Position numbers and translations under genes: made by a program. Positions 18,031 through 26,879 of a DNA stretch of 64,000 nt are shown in pieces. Numbering within the stretch: the first letter of the stretch is position 1; every line of letters starts with the position of its first letter. This DNA is from Gammaproteobacteria bacterium UBA7310 (GTDB lineage: Bacteria; Pseudomonadota; Gammaproteobacteria; Pseudomonadales; Ketobacteraceae). The notes beneath the pieces are model-generated. The model saw nothing but the letters and a program-made list of their open reading frames with translations. It ran no database searches and was not told the DNA's origin. The stretch spans positions 124,001 through 188,000 of the forward strand of contig DKQK01000056.1 of the NCBI GenBank assembly GCA_002471665.1. Direction: 5' to 3'.

Positions 18031-19079
18031 TTAACCAGAACGGAAACCGGTACATCCACCCGCGATTCACCTCTGCTAACTTGCACCACCGCACCGTGAA
18101 TGCCGCGGGGCAATTCGGCGCCAATGATACTGGCACGCCAACTGCCGGTAGCATCAAACTCCACACTGAGCCAATCGGTTTCGCGGGTACCATAGGCCAC
18201 TGCCACTTGTGGCTCCATGTCCGTCACCGGGTTGCCGTCAATCAACAGCTGCTGCGGCGACTGCACCAGGCCATCACCTTGATCAAAGACGAATACTACA
18301 GGGGCCTGTATGCCTTCAGCCCGATCCAGGGTCACCATGGTTTCACCCATGCTGCGGGCAACAATCCCCAGCCCCGGAGACAACCACATGGAGGTCACCA
18401 CCAGGGGATAACGCTGCAACGTGATGCCCATATAGGTGATGGCCACATCAATATTGATCTGCAGTTCAACCGCCGGCACTGAGCCCATTTGACCGGTGCT
18501 GATCAGGGATTTCTCGCCCACGACCGATCTCCAGTAATAATCACCCACCAGCAACACTTCCCCATCCGGCGCCACCAGATCCGCATCCAACGCTGAAAAT
18601 GTAAAGCCCTGACCGCGGTCGTTCAGTGGATCATAAACACGCCGCAGATTATGAAATTCGACACTGCCTTCCAGCGCCACACCTTCAAGACCGGGCAGGC
18701 CCGACAGCGATGCAAACAGGCCACCATACTGGATCACATTGCCATCGGAGAGAAAATATTCCTGGCGCGGCATGGCCGCGGATGTGTGCTGCATGGACAC
18801 CATCGAATTGTCGCGGACCATCACCTCTGTCTGCAACGTCACTTCGTCACCATCGCTGTAATACCAGGTTACCTGATCGGACACCGGAAAATAAATGTTG
18901 CCATCCAGAAGAGCGGAAAAAGGGGGCTCAGGCTCCGGTACATTGTCCGTATTACCGTCATCATTTTCAGATGAAGTGCTGGTGTTGCGTTCTACCGATG
19001 ATGAATTGGTACCCCCACCGCTGCAGGCTGACACCCCCAGTATCACCGCCAGCAAAAGCAAAGACTTTACAAAATTCAT
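18027..19079 (-). CDS. Putative lipoprotein of unknown function
   Basis: Starting at ATG 19077-19079 (AAGGGATGG upstream), the 350-residue product has a lipoprotein signal peptide, MNFVKSLLLLAVILGVSAC, followed by GGGTNSSS and an acidic, Ser/Asn/Pro-rich linker (ENDDGNTDNVPEPEPP). The body is predicted to be mostly beta strands, with segments such as VTWYYSDGDEVTLQTEVMV and TSMWLSPGLGIVARSMGETMV; the latter resembles the pattern in outer-membrane-associated lipoproteins of unknown role. The C-terminal ~70 residues look Ig-like (VDVPVSVLVN end). I do not recognise a named family. It is monocistronic and convergent with the EEP gene. A longer frame from 19142 would place residues before the signal and is rejected. 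Confidence 0.75.
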   Translation of the reverse strand: MNFVKSLLLLAVILGVSACSGGGTNSSSVERNTSTSSENDDGNTDNVPEPEPPFSALLDGNIYFPVSDQVTWYYSDGDEVTLQTEVMVRDNSMVSMQHTSAAMPRQEYFLSDGNVIQYGGLFASLSGLPGLEGVALEGSVEFHNLRRVYDPLNDRGQGFTFSALDADLVAPDGEVLLVGDYYWRSVVGEKSLISTGQMGSVPAVELQINIDVAITYMGITLQRYPLVVTSMWLSPGLGIVARSMGETMVTLDRAEGIQAPVVFVFDQGDGLVQSPQQLLIDGNPVTDMEPQVAVAYGTRETDWLSVEFDATGSWRASIIGAELPRGIHGAVVQVSRGESRVDVPVSVLVN

Positions 19080-19194
19080 AAGCCATCCCTTGTTCGTGTT
19101 CTGATTATAATTTTCTGCGCATCGTGCCACACTTGAGGGCATCTTACATGGGTAATTTTGTATCTACAGACCAACGGAGACGTTAATAAATTTA

Positions 19195-20106
19195 TTAACG
19201 CAGCTGGCGCTCATGGAGCCGGATAACCTGCTCCCGCAACCAGACATTGGCCGGGTCATCATCAACCGACTCATGCCAGTACAGATAGTTGGATACCGGT
19301 TTCAACTCCAACGGCATGGGCCAGATTTTCAAATCATGATAGTGCTCATTACGCAGTGCATAATTTTTGGGGATAGTCAGTAACATCTGGGTGTGGGCCA
19401 CGGTACTCAGGGCCACAAAGTAATTCTGACAGCGCATGCCAATGTTGCGATGATAACCCATCCGCCCCAGCTCGAAGTCCTCCACCACGGGGCCACTGCG
19501 TCGCGATGACACCACCACATGGCGGGAGTGCAGGTACTGCTCCAGATCCAAGCCCCCTTTCAATGCCGAATGACGCTTGCGGGACACCACCACAAACTCA
19601 TCTTCAAGCAACACCTTGTGCCGAATATTGGCACCGATGGGCAACAGCACATCAAAGGCCAGATCCAGGCGCCCGGCGGCCAGCTCCGTTTCCATGTCAC
19701 GGCGGGGAATGCGCACACTGCTAAACTGCATCAGAGGAGCCTGATCTTCCAGCTCGGCCACCAGCTCCGGCAGCAACACTGATTCCACCACCCCGCGCAT
19801 GGCCAGCACCACCTGCTTGCTGTTGGTGGCGGGGTCGAACACCTGGGGCGCGGCGAAGGTGGTCTGCAATTGCTGCAGGGCTTCACGCACCGGCTGAATG
19901 ATGGAGCGGGTCACCGTGGTGGGCACCATACGATTGCCGGAGCGCACAAACAACTGATCCCCGTAGGTCTCCCGCAACCGGGCCAGCGCATGACTGACGG
20001 CAGGCTGGGTCAGGTTCAAGCGGGCCGCCGCCCGGGTGATGGAGCCCTCACGATAAATGGCATCCAGTACCACAAACAGGTTCAGATCGACTCGACCAAT
20101 ATGCAT
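19195..20106 (-). CDS. LysR-family transcriptional regulator
   Basis: The 303-residue protein has an N-terminal winged helix-turn-helix (DLNLFVVLDAIYREGSITRAAARLNLTQPAVSHALARLRETYGD, residues ~7-50) and a LysR substrate-binding domain. The sequence style (VDLNLFVVLDAI, LFVRSGNRMVPT) is that of the NodD/LeuO-like subgroup. It is divergent from the acyl-CoA dehydrogenase cluster with 90 bases between starts, so it most likely controls that cluster and itself. The inducer may be an acyl-CoA or fatty acid, which is inference. A T-N11-A type dyad lies just upstream of its start. Confidence 0.9.
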   Translation of the reverse strand: MHIGRVDLNLFVVLDAIYREGSITRAAARLNLTQPAVSHALARLRETYGDQLFVRSGNRMVPTTVTRSIIQPVREALQQLQTTFAAPQVFDPATNSKQVVLAMRGVVESVLLPELVAELEDQAPLMQFSSVRIPRRDMETELAAGRLDLAFDVLLPIGANIRHKVLLEDEFVVVSRKRHSALKGGLDLEQYLHSRHVVVSSRRSGPVVEDFELGRMGYHRNIGMRCQNYFVALSTVAHTQMLLTIPKNYALRNEHYHDLKIWPMPLELKPVSNYLYWHESVDDDPANVWLREQVIRLHERQLR

Positions 20107-20111
20107 ACAAT

Positions 20112-20127
20112 TTATAACCTTTGATAA
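20112..20127. promoter_or_regulatory. Candidate LysR box in divergent promoter region
   Basis: TTAT and ATAA flank eight bases (T-N11-A geometry), six bases from the LysR start codon and about 70 bases before the acyl-CoA dehydrogenase start. Its place between divergent regulator and target is typical of LysR sites. The motif is short and the region is A+T-rich, so chance is possible. Confidence 0.35.
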
Positions 20128-20196
20128 GGACTATTCATTGGTTTAATTATGACAAGTCTTCTAATCTAGGCGCAAATCATAAAAAGGAGCCCCGCC

Positions 20197-21411
20197 ATGG
20201 ATTTCTCTCACTCCCCCAAAGCACAGGAAATGATTGCCCGTGTACAAGGCTTTATGGATAAGCACATCATCCCCAACGAGCTGAAATACATGGAGCAGGT
20301 GGATGAACACAACGGTGACTGGACCCAATGGCAGGTGCCACCGCTGATGGAAGAATGGAAAGAACGGGCCAAAGAGGAAGGCCTGTGGAACCTGTTTCTG
20401 CCGGATGAGGAATACGGCGCCGGCCTCAGTAACAGCGAATACGCCCCCCTGGCGGAAATCATGGGTTATTGCCCGTTTGCCTCGGAAGCCTTCAACTGCA
20501 GCGCGCCGGACACCGGCAATATGGAAGTGCTGGTGAAGTACGGCTCTGAACAACAGAAAAAACAATGGCTTGAACCGCTACTGGCGGGCGACATCCGCTC
20601 TGTTTTCTTTATGACCGAGCCTGGCGTGGCCTCCTCCGATGCCACCAATATGGAAGCCACCTGTGTGGTGGACGGTGATGACGTGGTGCTCAACGGCCGT
20701 AAATGGTGGAGTTCCGGTGTGGGCCACCCCCACTGCAAAATCGGAATCTTTATGGGCGTCACGGATCCGCAGGCCCCCCGCCACAGCCAGCATTCCATGG
20801 TGTTGGTACCCTTGGACACCCCCGGCGTCAAGATCGAGCGCATGTTGCCGGTATTCAACCGCTTTGACGCACCGGAGGGTCACGGGGAAGTGTCCTTCAC
20901 CAATGTGCGGGTGCCCAAGGAAAACATCATTGCCGGCCCGGGCCGGGGCTTCGAAATCGCCCAGGGGCGGCTTGGCCCGGGCCGCATTCATCACTGCATG
21001 CGCCTTATCGGGGCGGCGGAGCGGGGCCTCAAGCATTTGATCGAGCGCTCCCTGCAACGCACCGCCTTCCACAAGCCTCTGGCCAAATTAGGTGGGAACG
21101 GTGACATCATTGCCAATTCCCGGGTGGAAATTGACATGGCGCGCCTGTTAACTCTCAAAGCCGCCTACCTGATGGACACCGTTGGCGTGTTCGGCGCCAT
21201 GACCGAAATCTCCGCCATCAAGGTGGTAGCACCAAATGTTGCAACAAAAGTGATCGATGCGGCCATTCAAATCCATGGGGGAGGTGGTGTATCTAATGAC
21301 TTCCCATTGGCACTGCTCTATGGCTACGCCCGGGTACTGCGTTTGGCCGATGGCCCGGACGAGGTGCACCGCGGCCTGATTGCCCGTATCGAGTTAAATA
21401 AATACAAGTAA
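20197..21411 (+). CDS. Acyl-CoA dehydrogenase
   Basis: A 404-residue flavoenzyme of the acyl-CoA dehydrogenase family, which introduces the alpha-beta double bond in acyl-CoA with FAD. N-terminal helical domain: [20 protein letters not shown]. Middle domain: [21 protein letters not shown] and GRKWWSSG, which contact FAD and substrate. C-terminal domain: [19 protein letters not shown] and [34 protein letters not shown]. The length and the RIHHCMR context resemble the ACAD10/11-like group acting on long or modified (4-hydroxy) acyl-CoAs. AAGGAG precedes the start. It heads a five-gene run with two SDRs, a phosphotransferase and a histidine phosphatase. Confidence 0.95.
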   Translation: MDFSHSPKAQEMIARVQGFMDKHIIPNELKYMEQVDEHNGDWTQWQVPPLMEEWKERAKEEGLWNLFLPDEEYGAGLSNSEYAPLAEIMGYCPFASEAFNCSAPDTGNMEVLVKYGSEQQKKQWLEPLLAGDIRSVFFMTEPGVASSDATNMEATCVVDGDDVVLNGRKWWSSGVGHPHCKIGIFMGVTDPQAPRHSQHSMVLVPLDTPGVKIERMLPVFNRFDAPEGHGEVSFTNVRVPKENIIAGPGRGFEIAQGRLGPGRIHHCMRLIGAAERGLKHLIERSLQRTAFHKPLAKLGGNGDIIANSRVEIDMARLLTLKAAYLMDTVGVFGAMTEISAIKVVAPNVATKVIDAAIQIHGGGGVSNDFPLALLYGYARVLRLADGPDEVHRGLIARIELNKYK

Positions 21412-21436
21412 TACACAAGGTATCAGTAGGCACGAT

Positions 21437-22258
21437 ATGACAAATCAGGTAAAAACAGTCGCCATCACCGGTGGCGCCAGCGGACTAGGTAAAGCCATGG
21501 CGCTGCGTTATGCCAGGGCCGGTTGGGGTGTCGCCATTGCTGACATTCATGAGGAACGCGGCGCAGCCACACTGCAGGAACTGAAAGACCTGTGTGGCGA
21601 CGCCTGCTACCAACAGGTGGATGTGCGGGATGCCAGCGCGGTTGAGGCCTGGCGCGACACCATTCTGGAACGCTGGGGCCACATCGATGTGGTGATCAAC
21701 AATGCGGGCATTGCCTCCCATGGCGGCATCGCGGAAAGCTCACTGGAAGACTGGGAGTTCACCATCGACATCAATCTGATGGGTGTGGTGCGCGGCTGCA
21801 AGTTGTTCAGCCAGGTGATGAAACAACAGGGCCACGGGCATATCGTCAATATTGCCTCCATGGCCGGCTTGATTCATTCGCCGGAGATGAACAGTTACAA
21901 CGCCACCAAAGCCGCCGTGGTCGCCCTGTCGGAAACCATGCTGTTTGAGCTGGCGCCGTTTGGCATTGGCATCACCGTGGTGTGCCCCGGCTTCTTCCAG
22001 ACCAATCTGGCGGAATCCACCCGCTCACCGGACTCCCACGCCCAGGCACACGTGAGTAAAATGTTGGCCACATCCGACATAACAGCGGATGATATAGCAG
22101 ACCAAGTGTTCACGGCGGTGGCCGGCAATCAGTTTATGTTGCTGCCCCACAAAACCTACCGCAACACCTGGTATTGGAAACGGTTTATGCCGTCACTGTA
22201 TAACAACAAAATGGGACAATACGGCGCCAAGCTGGCAGCCATGCGCCGACAAACTTAA
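21437..22258 (+). CDS. Short-chain dehydrogenase/reductase (SDR)
   Basis: A 273-residue Rossmann-fold NAD(P)-dependent oxidoreductase. It has the nucleotide motif TGGASGLGKAMALRYARAG, the NNAGIASHG strand motif and the catalytic Ser/Tyr/Lys set (IASMAGLIHSPEMNSYNATKAAV). The C-terminal HKTYRNTWYWKRFMP is typical of membrane-associated or lipid-active SDRs. It starts 26 bases after the acyl-CoA dehydrogenase stop and 22 bases before the phosphotransferase gene, so it belongs to the same operon. A hydroxyacyl or keto-acyl substrate is likely from context, but the exact substrate is unknown. Confidence 0.92.
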   Translation: MTNQVKTVAITGGASGLGKAMALRYARAGWGVAIADIHEERGAATLQELKDLCGDACYQQVDVRDASAVEAWRDTILERWGHIDVVINNAGIASHGGIAESSLEDWEFTIDINLMGVVRGCKLFSQVMKQQGHGHIVNIASMAGLIHSPEMNSYNATKAAVVALSETMLFELAPFGIGITVVCPGFFQTNLAESTRSPDSHAQAHVSKMLATSDITADDIADQVFTAVAGNQFMLLPHKTYRNTWYWKRFMPSLYNNKMGQYGAKLAAMRRQT

Positions 22259-22279
22259 AGATTCTGATGGAGTGACTAC

Positions 22280-23353
22280 ATGAGTGAAGTGTTAGACCAG
22301 GCTGGGCAGGTTCGGGAAGGCGAAGAGCTGGATCCCAAAATCATCACCGATTACATCAAATCCGTGGTACCGGATGTTAAAGGGGAAGCGGTGATTACCC
22401 AGTTCCCCGGTGGCGCCTCCAACCTTACTTATTCCGTGAAGTTCGCCAACCGGGATTACATCCTGCGGCGTCCGCCCTTTGGCACCAAGGCCAAGTCTGC
22501 CCATGATATGGGGCGCGAATACAAGGTCATGAGCAAGCTCAAGCCGGTCTATCCCTACGTGCCGGAAATGATTTCTTTCTGCGCCGAAGAAGGCAGTCCG
22601 TTGGGTTGTGAGTTCTACATCATGGAACGCCTGGTGGGGATCATTCCCCGCAACGAATTGCCCGCCGGCCTGAACCTGACCACCGACCAGGTGCGCAGGC
22701 TCAGTGAGAACGTGGTGGATCGCTTCGCCGAGTTGCACAACGTGGATTATGAAGCCGCCGGCCTGCAGGATCTGGGCAAAGGCATGGGTTACGTGGAGCG
22801 CCAGATCGGTGGCTGGTGTAAACGCTTTGCCGCAGCCAAGACCGACGACGTTCCTGATTTCGAAAAAATCATGGGCTGGCTGAACGACAACATCAAGCCC
22901 CAGGCAAAAGTCACCCTCATACACAACGATTACCGCATGGATAACGTGGTACTGAGCCCGCAGGACCCAACGGAAGTCATCGGTGTACTGGACTGGGAAA
23001 TGGCCACCCTGGGTGATCCCCTGATGGACCTGGGTAACTCACTGGCCTACTGGATCCAGGCGGATGATCCCGCCGAGCAACTGATGATGCGCCGCCAACC
23101 CACCCACCTGCCCGGCATGCTGACGCGGGATGAAGTGGTGGCCCGTTATCTGGATAAAACCGGCCTGCAATGCGACGATTTCCTGTTCTACAAAGTCTAC
23201 GGGGTGTTTCGTCTGGCGGTCATTCTCCAGCAGATCTACTACCGCTATTATCATGGCCAAACCACAGACAAGCGCTTCGCTGCCTTTGGCCCCGGTGTGG
23301 CTGTGCTGGAACGACAGGCAGCCAAACTGCTGCAGGACGCCGGCCAACTGTGA
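22280..23353 (+). CDS. Phosphotransferase family protein (APH/ACAD10-like kinase)
   Basis: A 357-residue aminoglycoside-phosphotransferase-fold kinase. Key features: the nucleotide loop region QFPGGASNLTYSV, LRRPPFG, the catalytic loop LIHNDYRMDNVVL (Asp as base, Asn for metal) and VLDWEMATLGDPLMDLGNSLAYW (DxD-like metal motif). This is the ACAD10/11 kinase group, which in mammals and bacteria acts with an acyl-CoA dehydrogenase to phosphorylate hydroxy fatty acyl-CoAs before elimination. Here the dehydrogenase is encoded two genes upstream, which supports that role by context. GGAG precedes the start at good spacing. Confidence 0.93.
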   Translation: MSEVLDQAGQVREGEELDPKIITDYIKSVVPDVKGEAVITQFPGGASNLTYSVKFANRDYILRRPPFGTKAKSAHDMGREYKVMSKLKPVYPYVPEMISFCAEEGSPLGCEFYIMERLVGIIPRNELPAGLNLTTDQVRRLSENVVDRFAELHNVDYEAAGLQDLGKGMGYVERQIGGWCKRFAAAKTDDVPDFEKIMGWLNDNIKPQAKVTLIHNDYRMDNVVLSPQDPTEVIGVLDWEMATLGDPLMDLGNSLAYWIQADDPAEQLMMRRQPTHLPGMLTRDEVVARYLDKTGLQCDDFLFYKVYGVFRLAVILQQIYYRYYHGQTTDKRFAAFGPGVAVLERQAAKLLQDAGQL

Positions 23354-23366
23354 TGGGTGATGATTG

Positions 23367-24062
23367 ATGGCTGCCATCTATTTGATTCGCCACGGGCAGG
23401 CTTCGTTTAACAGCGATGACTACGATCAACTGAGCCCCGTTGGCAAACAGCAATCTGAAGCTTTGGGTGCCGCGTTACAGCAACGCGGCATCCGCTTTGA
23501 TGCCGTCTATGCCGGCTCCATGAAACGCCATGCGCAGACCGCCTCAGGCTGTCTCAAGGCCATGGGCTGCACTATCACCCCCACTGTCCTTGCAGGCTTC
23601 AACGAATACGATCACGAAGAGGTTCTGCAGCGGCACCGGCCCGAGTTCGGCAACAAACTGCAACTGGCGCAATACCTGTCGCAGCACCCCAATCCGCGGA
23701 AAGCCTTTCAGACCGAGTTTGAACTGGCGCTGCATCGCTGGCGGGCGGGGGATTACGATCATGAATACAATGAAACCTGGGAGCACTTCAACCAGCGTTG
23801 CAGCGCTGCCCTGAATCACGTACGCGATCACAGCGGCGATGCAAAATCCATTGCCGTGTTTTCCTCCGGCGGCCCCATCGCCATCGCCACCGGACACTGT
23901 CTGGATCTGAACGACGAGCACGTTGCCGAACTGAGCTGGTCAATCATGAACGCATCGGTGACCTGCCTGCTGTTCAACCGGGATAAAATCACGCTGCGTT
24001 ACTTCAATGACTTTTCCCATTTTGATTATGGTGAGGACAAATCACTGCTCACCCATCGCTAA
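23367..24062 (+). CDS. Histidine phosphatase (phosphoglycerate mutase-like) family protein
   Basis: The start is taken as the ATG at 23367 (MAAIYLIRHGQASF) rather than the TTG one codon earlier, giving 231 residues. The RHG motif with the phospho-accepting His is at the N-terminus. A second Arg lies in YAGSMKRHAQTA, and the C-terminal His context is VFSSGGPIAI, where the usual second His of the family is replaced by Gly-Pro. That substitution may reduce or alter phosphatase activity. It lies 13 bases behind the kinase-like gene and belongs to the acyl-CoA dehydrogenase cluster, where such genes commonly occur. The substrate is unknown. Confidence 0.88.
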   Translation: MAAIYLIRHGQASFNSDDYDQLSPVGKQQSEALGAALQQRGIRFDAVYAGSMKRHAQTASGCLKAMGCTITPTVLAGFNEYDHEEVLQRHRPEFGNKLQLAQYLSQHPNPRKAFQTEFELALHRWRAGDYDHEYNETWEHFNQRCSAALNHVRDHSGDAKSIAVFSSGGPIAIATGHCLDLNDEHVAELSWSIMNASVTCLLFNRDKITLRYFNDFSHFDYGEDKSLLTHR

Positions 24063-24163
24063 ATTATTACGCCATGAGAAAATCCGCTGAGACGAATGGT
24101 TCACTATCAGCAGATCATAATAATGGCACCAAGCTCACCCACTATTGAGAAGAGGCCCAACCC

Positions 24164-24934
24164 ATGGACATGAAAAACCCTTTTGACCTCAGTGGTCGCA
24201 TTGCCCTGGTGACCGGCGCGTCCCGCGGCATCGGCGAAAGCATCGCAAAATTGCTGGCAAGCCAGGGTGCCCACGTAATCATATCCAGCCGCAAAATCGA
24301 TGACTGCCAACGGGTAGCGGACGACATTAAAAACGATGGCGGCAGCGCCGAAGCCTGCGCCTGCCACATCGGGGATATGGAGCAAATCAGCAGTATCTTT
24401 GCCCACATCAAAAATACCCACGGCAAACTCAACATACTGGTCAACAACGCTGCGGCCAACCCCTATTTCGGCCACGTGCTGGATACTGATCTGGGTGCCT
24501 ATCAGAAAACTGTCGATGTGAATATTCGGGGCTATTTTTTTATGTCGGTGGAAGGCGGCAAACTGATGCGTGAGGGCGGCGGCGGCTCCATTATCAACGT
24601 TGCCTCGGTCAACGGCATCATCCCCGGGGCCATGCAGGGCATCTACTCCATCACCAAAGCGGCGGTGATCTCCATGACCAAGACCTTTGCCAAGGAGTGT
24701 GCCGGTGCCGGCATTCGCGTTAACGCATTACTGCCCGGTGCAACCGATACCAAATTTGCCTCGGCACTGGTGAAGAATGACGCCATTTTGAATCAATTGT
24801 TACCCCATGTTCCCCTCAACCGGGTTGCTCAGCCGGACGAAATGGCCGGCGCCGTTTTGTATCTGGCATCCGATGCCTCCAGCTACACAACCGGCACCAG
24901 CCTGGCAGTGGACGGCGGTTACCTGATCGGCTAA
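24164..24934 (+). CDS. SDR family oxidoreductase
   Basis: A 256-residue classical SDR with VTGASRGIGESIAKLLASQG (NAD(P) binding), NNAAANPYFGHVL, and INVASVNGIIPGAMQGIYSITKAAV (Ser-Tyr-Lys). The end, LASDASSYTTGTSLAVDGGYLIG, is typical of FabG-like and glucose-dehydrogenase-like enzymes. AGAGG lies upstream of the start. It follows the histidine phosphatase by 101 bases and closes the acyl-CoA dehydrogenase cluster. It could reduce or oxidise a beta-hydroxy/keto acyl-CoA, judged from context only. A hairpin follows the stop. Confidence 0.92.
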   Translation: MDMKNPFDLSGRIALVTGASRGIGESIAKLLASQGAHVIISSRKIDDCQRVADDIKNDGGSAEACACHIGDMEQISSIFAHIKNTHGKLNILVNNAAANPYFGHVLDTDLGAYQKTVDVNIRGYFFMSVEGGKLMREGGGGSIINVASVNGIIPGAMQGIYSITKAAVISMTKTFAKECAGAGIRVNALLPGATDTKFASALVKNDAILNQLLPHVPLNRVAQPDEMAGAVLYLASDASSYTTGTSLAVDGGYLIG

Positions 24935-24949
24935 ATCGATTCATGATCA

Positions 24950-24977
24950 GAGCATCCCGCCTTACAACGGGATGTTC
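24950..24977 (+). terminator. Hairpin after the acyl-CoA dehydrogenase cluster
   Basis: A 10-bp stem (GAGCATCCCG with CGGGATGTTC, one G-T pair) with an 8-base loop lies 16 bases after the last SDR stop. The T-rich stretch begins only about ten bases later (CTTTTC, then TGTTTTTATT), so it is a plausible but imperfect terminator. Confidence 0.5.
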
Positions 24978-25188
24978 TAACGCATGCTTTTCATCCTGTT
25001 TTTATTCCTTTTGCTTGTATGCAACCCCTGCTAATGCACCCTGGTTATAGGTAAGATCCTGTTACAAACCGCCACGTTGACGATTGCCTGCCATGGGCGC
25101 ACCATGGGTTCGTCAACGCGCAATGTCGCGCGTGTCGAAATTGATATCACACTGATATTGATCACGACAAGACACAGGAGACTGACTC

Positions 25189-25299
25189 ATGAAAATTGCG
25201 TTTGATAAAGACGTGCTGTTCAGCCTAACCAGCAAAGAAGAAGAACAGATGTTGAACAGGCTACATGAATATTTGGATTATATGTATTTTGCCAATTGA
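25189..25299 (+). CDS. Small acidic protein, 36 residues
   Basis: ATG at 25189 is preceded by CAGGAG at ideal spacing. The frame encodes 36 residues, beginning MKIAFDKDVLFSLTSKEEEQ and ending HEYLDYMYFAN. It is followed 14 bases after the stop by a strong intrinsic terminator, so it appears to be its own small transcription unit between the fatty-acid cluster and the lipases. The composition suggests a short amphipathic helix with an aromatic C-terminus. I recognise no family. A regulatory RNA that happens to contain a frame is an alternative. Confidence 0.6.
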   Translation: MKIAFDKDVLFSLTSKEEEQMLNRLHEYLDYMYFAN

Positions 25300-25313
25300 A
25301 GATGACTGAATTT

Positions 25314-25342
25314 AAAAAGGGCTCCCGCATGGGAGCCTTTTT
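25314..25342. terminator. Bidirectional intrinsic terminator
   Basis: A stem of GGCTCCC and GGGAGCC with a GCAT loop is flanked by AAAAA on the left and TTTTT on the right. It can terminate both the small gene at 25189 and, in reverse, transcription of the lipase ending at 25369. Confidence 0.85.
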
Positions 25343-25368
25343 CTTGATACCGACTTTGTGCGCATCAA

Positions 25369-26715
25369 TTACAACGCGTTCAACCAGGCGGCCATTGCTG
25401 GAAAGGACACCAGCGGCGCCTGATTACCATTAACCACATCAATGTGGCCACTACCGGGCACCTCGATCCAGCTGTCACGGGGATCTTTGGTTTTACCATC
25501 AAACAGAATACCCACCATGGTTTCCGTATCCACCAGCGCCGACGACTCAGAAAATACCGCAAATGCCGGCACCGTCATTCTGGACATGTTATCCCCATAG
25601 TAATAATAACCATCACCAACAGTACGATCCGGCGGCATCACCACATCACGGTTTTCATATCCATTCTGCCAGTGCTCCCGAAACACACCATTGATCGCCC
25701 AATCGGAATACTGGGCCGTCACCCCCATATAAAAACTGGAAATCACCAGCCGCGCGTGAAAATCCTCTACATAACCGTTCATATTTGCCGTGCGCCAGAA
25801 ATCCAACGCACCGAAAATATTAGCCCACTGCGGCAAACCGCTTGGAAACGCGTTGGCAAAAGCCGTAATCGTCTTAAAGGTCAGATCCAGGGCGCCGGAA
25901 ACAATAACCGGTGGCAGCAAAGACATAACCCAGGGCAACACGGCATCCAGATCCACTAGCCCGCCCTGCGCCAAGCCGGCGAACATCGAAGGATTATCCA
26001 ACAGCCAGGTATAGGGGTAGAAGGGAATCCCGGCCGGGTCCAAGCCGAGAAATCCCAGCACTTGTTGATTACGTATCTGCGCCAGCTCAGCACTGGACGT
26101 TACGTGTGGCAAATAATTCCCGGCGGCAACCACAGCCGCATCCATGGTAATGCCCTGCAAGTAAAGATAGGCGCACAGCCCCCCGGTGGAGTGGCCGCCG
26201 ATGACCGGCCGTTTGTTGGTGACTGCGATCACTTTTTCAATGGCCGCCGGCACATCCAACGCACACCAGACATCCAGATTGGCGTTGGGATGCCCGTGCT
26301 CACTGTCATAGCCACCGCGACCCACCCCCCGGTAATTGGGCATCCACACATCGTAACCCTGGCGGTACAGGTAATGGGCAAGGCTGAAATATTTGAGATT
26401 GTCTTTCTCGATTGCAGCATCCGACCATGCCCATTCCGGGGCGTCATCGGGCAAGCGATAGTTATAGCTGTTGAGCCACGCCGGCGAATGCACATCGAAC
26501 TGATGATTATTCAGGGTTATACCAGGGAACAACACCACGGGAGTGCCATTGCTATAGGCTGCACCCGGGTCGGGCCGGTAACGACGCATTTTAATATTGA
26601 TGCCGTCTGCAGTGTTGGCCACATATAAGCCTTCAACGCCGCTACCACCACATGCGGTTAATAACAGAGTGAACAGCAACAGGATTGAGAGGGGCGCTAT
26701 CCTTAAATCCAGCAT
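25369..26715 (-). CDS. Lipoprotein alpha/beta hydrolase (lipase), paralogue 1
   Basis: A 448-residue alpha/beta hydrolase. The N-terminus is a lipoprotein signal (LLLFTLLLTACGGSG), so the enzyme is probably anchored to the outer membrane. Lipase features: oxyanion region TPVVLFPGITLNNHQFDVHS, DVWMPNYRGVGRGGYDSEHG, and the nucleophile elbow GGHSTGGLCAYLYLQG (GHSTG). The likely acid is in the SSALVDTETMVG region, and the catalytic His lies in VPGSGHIDVVNGNQAP near the end. It resembles lysosomal acid lipase/esterase-type proteins in the RY-GVGR pattern. It is about the same length as, and clearly homologous to, the next gene upstream, so the two are a tandem duplication. The substrate may be triglycerides or other esters. 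Confidence 0.88.
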   Translation of the reverse strand: MLDLRIAPLSILLLFTLLLTACGGSGVEGLYVANTADGINIKMRRYRPDPGAAYSNGTPVVLFPGITLNNHQFDVHSPAWLNSYNYRLPDDAPEWAWSDAAIEKDNLKYFSLAHYLYRQGYDVWMPNYRGVGRGGYDSEHGHPNANLDVWCALDVPAAIEKVIAVTNKRPVIGGHSTGGLCAYLYLQGITMDAAVVAAGNYLPHVTSSAELAQIRNQQVLGFLGLDPAGIPFYPYTWLLDNPSMFAGLAQGGLVDLDAVLPWVMSLLPPVIVSGALDLTFKTITAFANAFPSGLPQWANIFGALDFWRTANMNGYVEDFHARLVISSFYMGVTAQYSDWAINGVFREHWQNGYENRDVVMPPDRTVGDGYYYYGDNMSRMTVPAFAVFSESSALVDTETMVGILFDGKTKDPRDSWIEVPGSGHIDVVNGNQAPLVSFPAMAAWLNAL

Positions 26716-26798
26716 GACGGATTCCAGCCTTGTTTTTGTTAGGTCATCTACGGTTGACCACTGTATTTGGGTGTCATGGGTAGCAGGAAGCCGAGCAC

Positions 26799-26836
26799 AA
26801 AAAAATGGCCTCTCTGACAGCGCAGAGAGGCCATTT
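26799..26836 (-). terminator. Intrinsic terminator of the second lipase gene
   Basis: A perfect 13-bp stem (AAATGGCCTCTCT with AGAGAGGCCATTT, loop GACAGCGC) is followed on the minus strand by a run of seven T (26799-26805, overlapping the stem base). It lies about 45 bases after the stop of the lipase at 26880-28226 and separates the two lipase genes into two transcripts. Confidence 0.85.
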
Positions 26837-26879
26837 CAAATTGCTTTACTACAAGCCTGCTGGTGCAGGCCTGGCCTTT

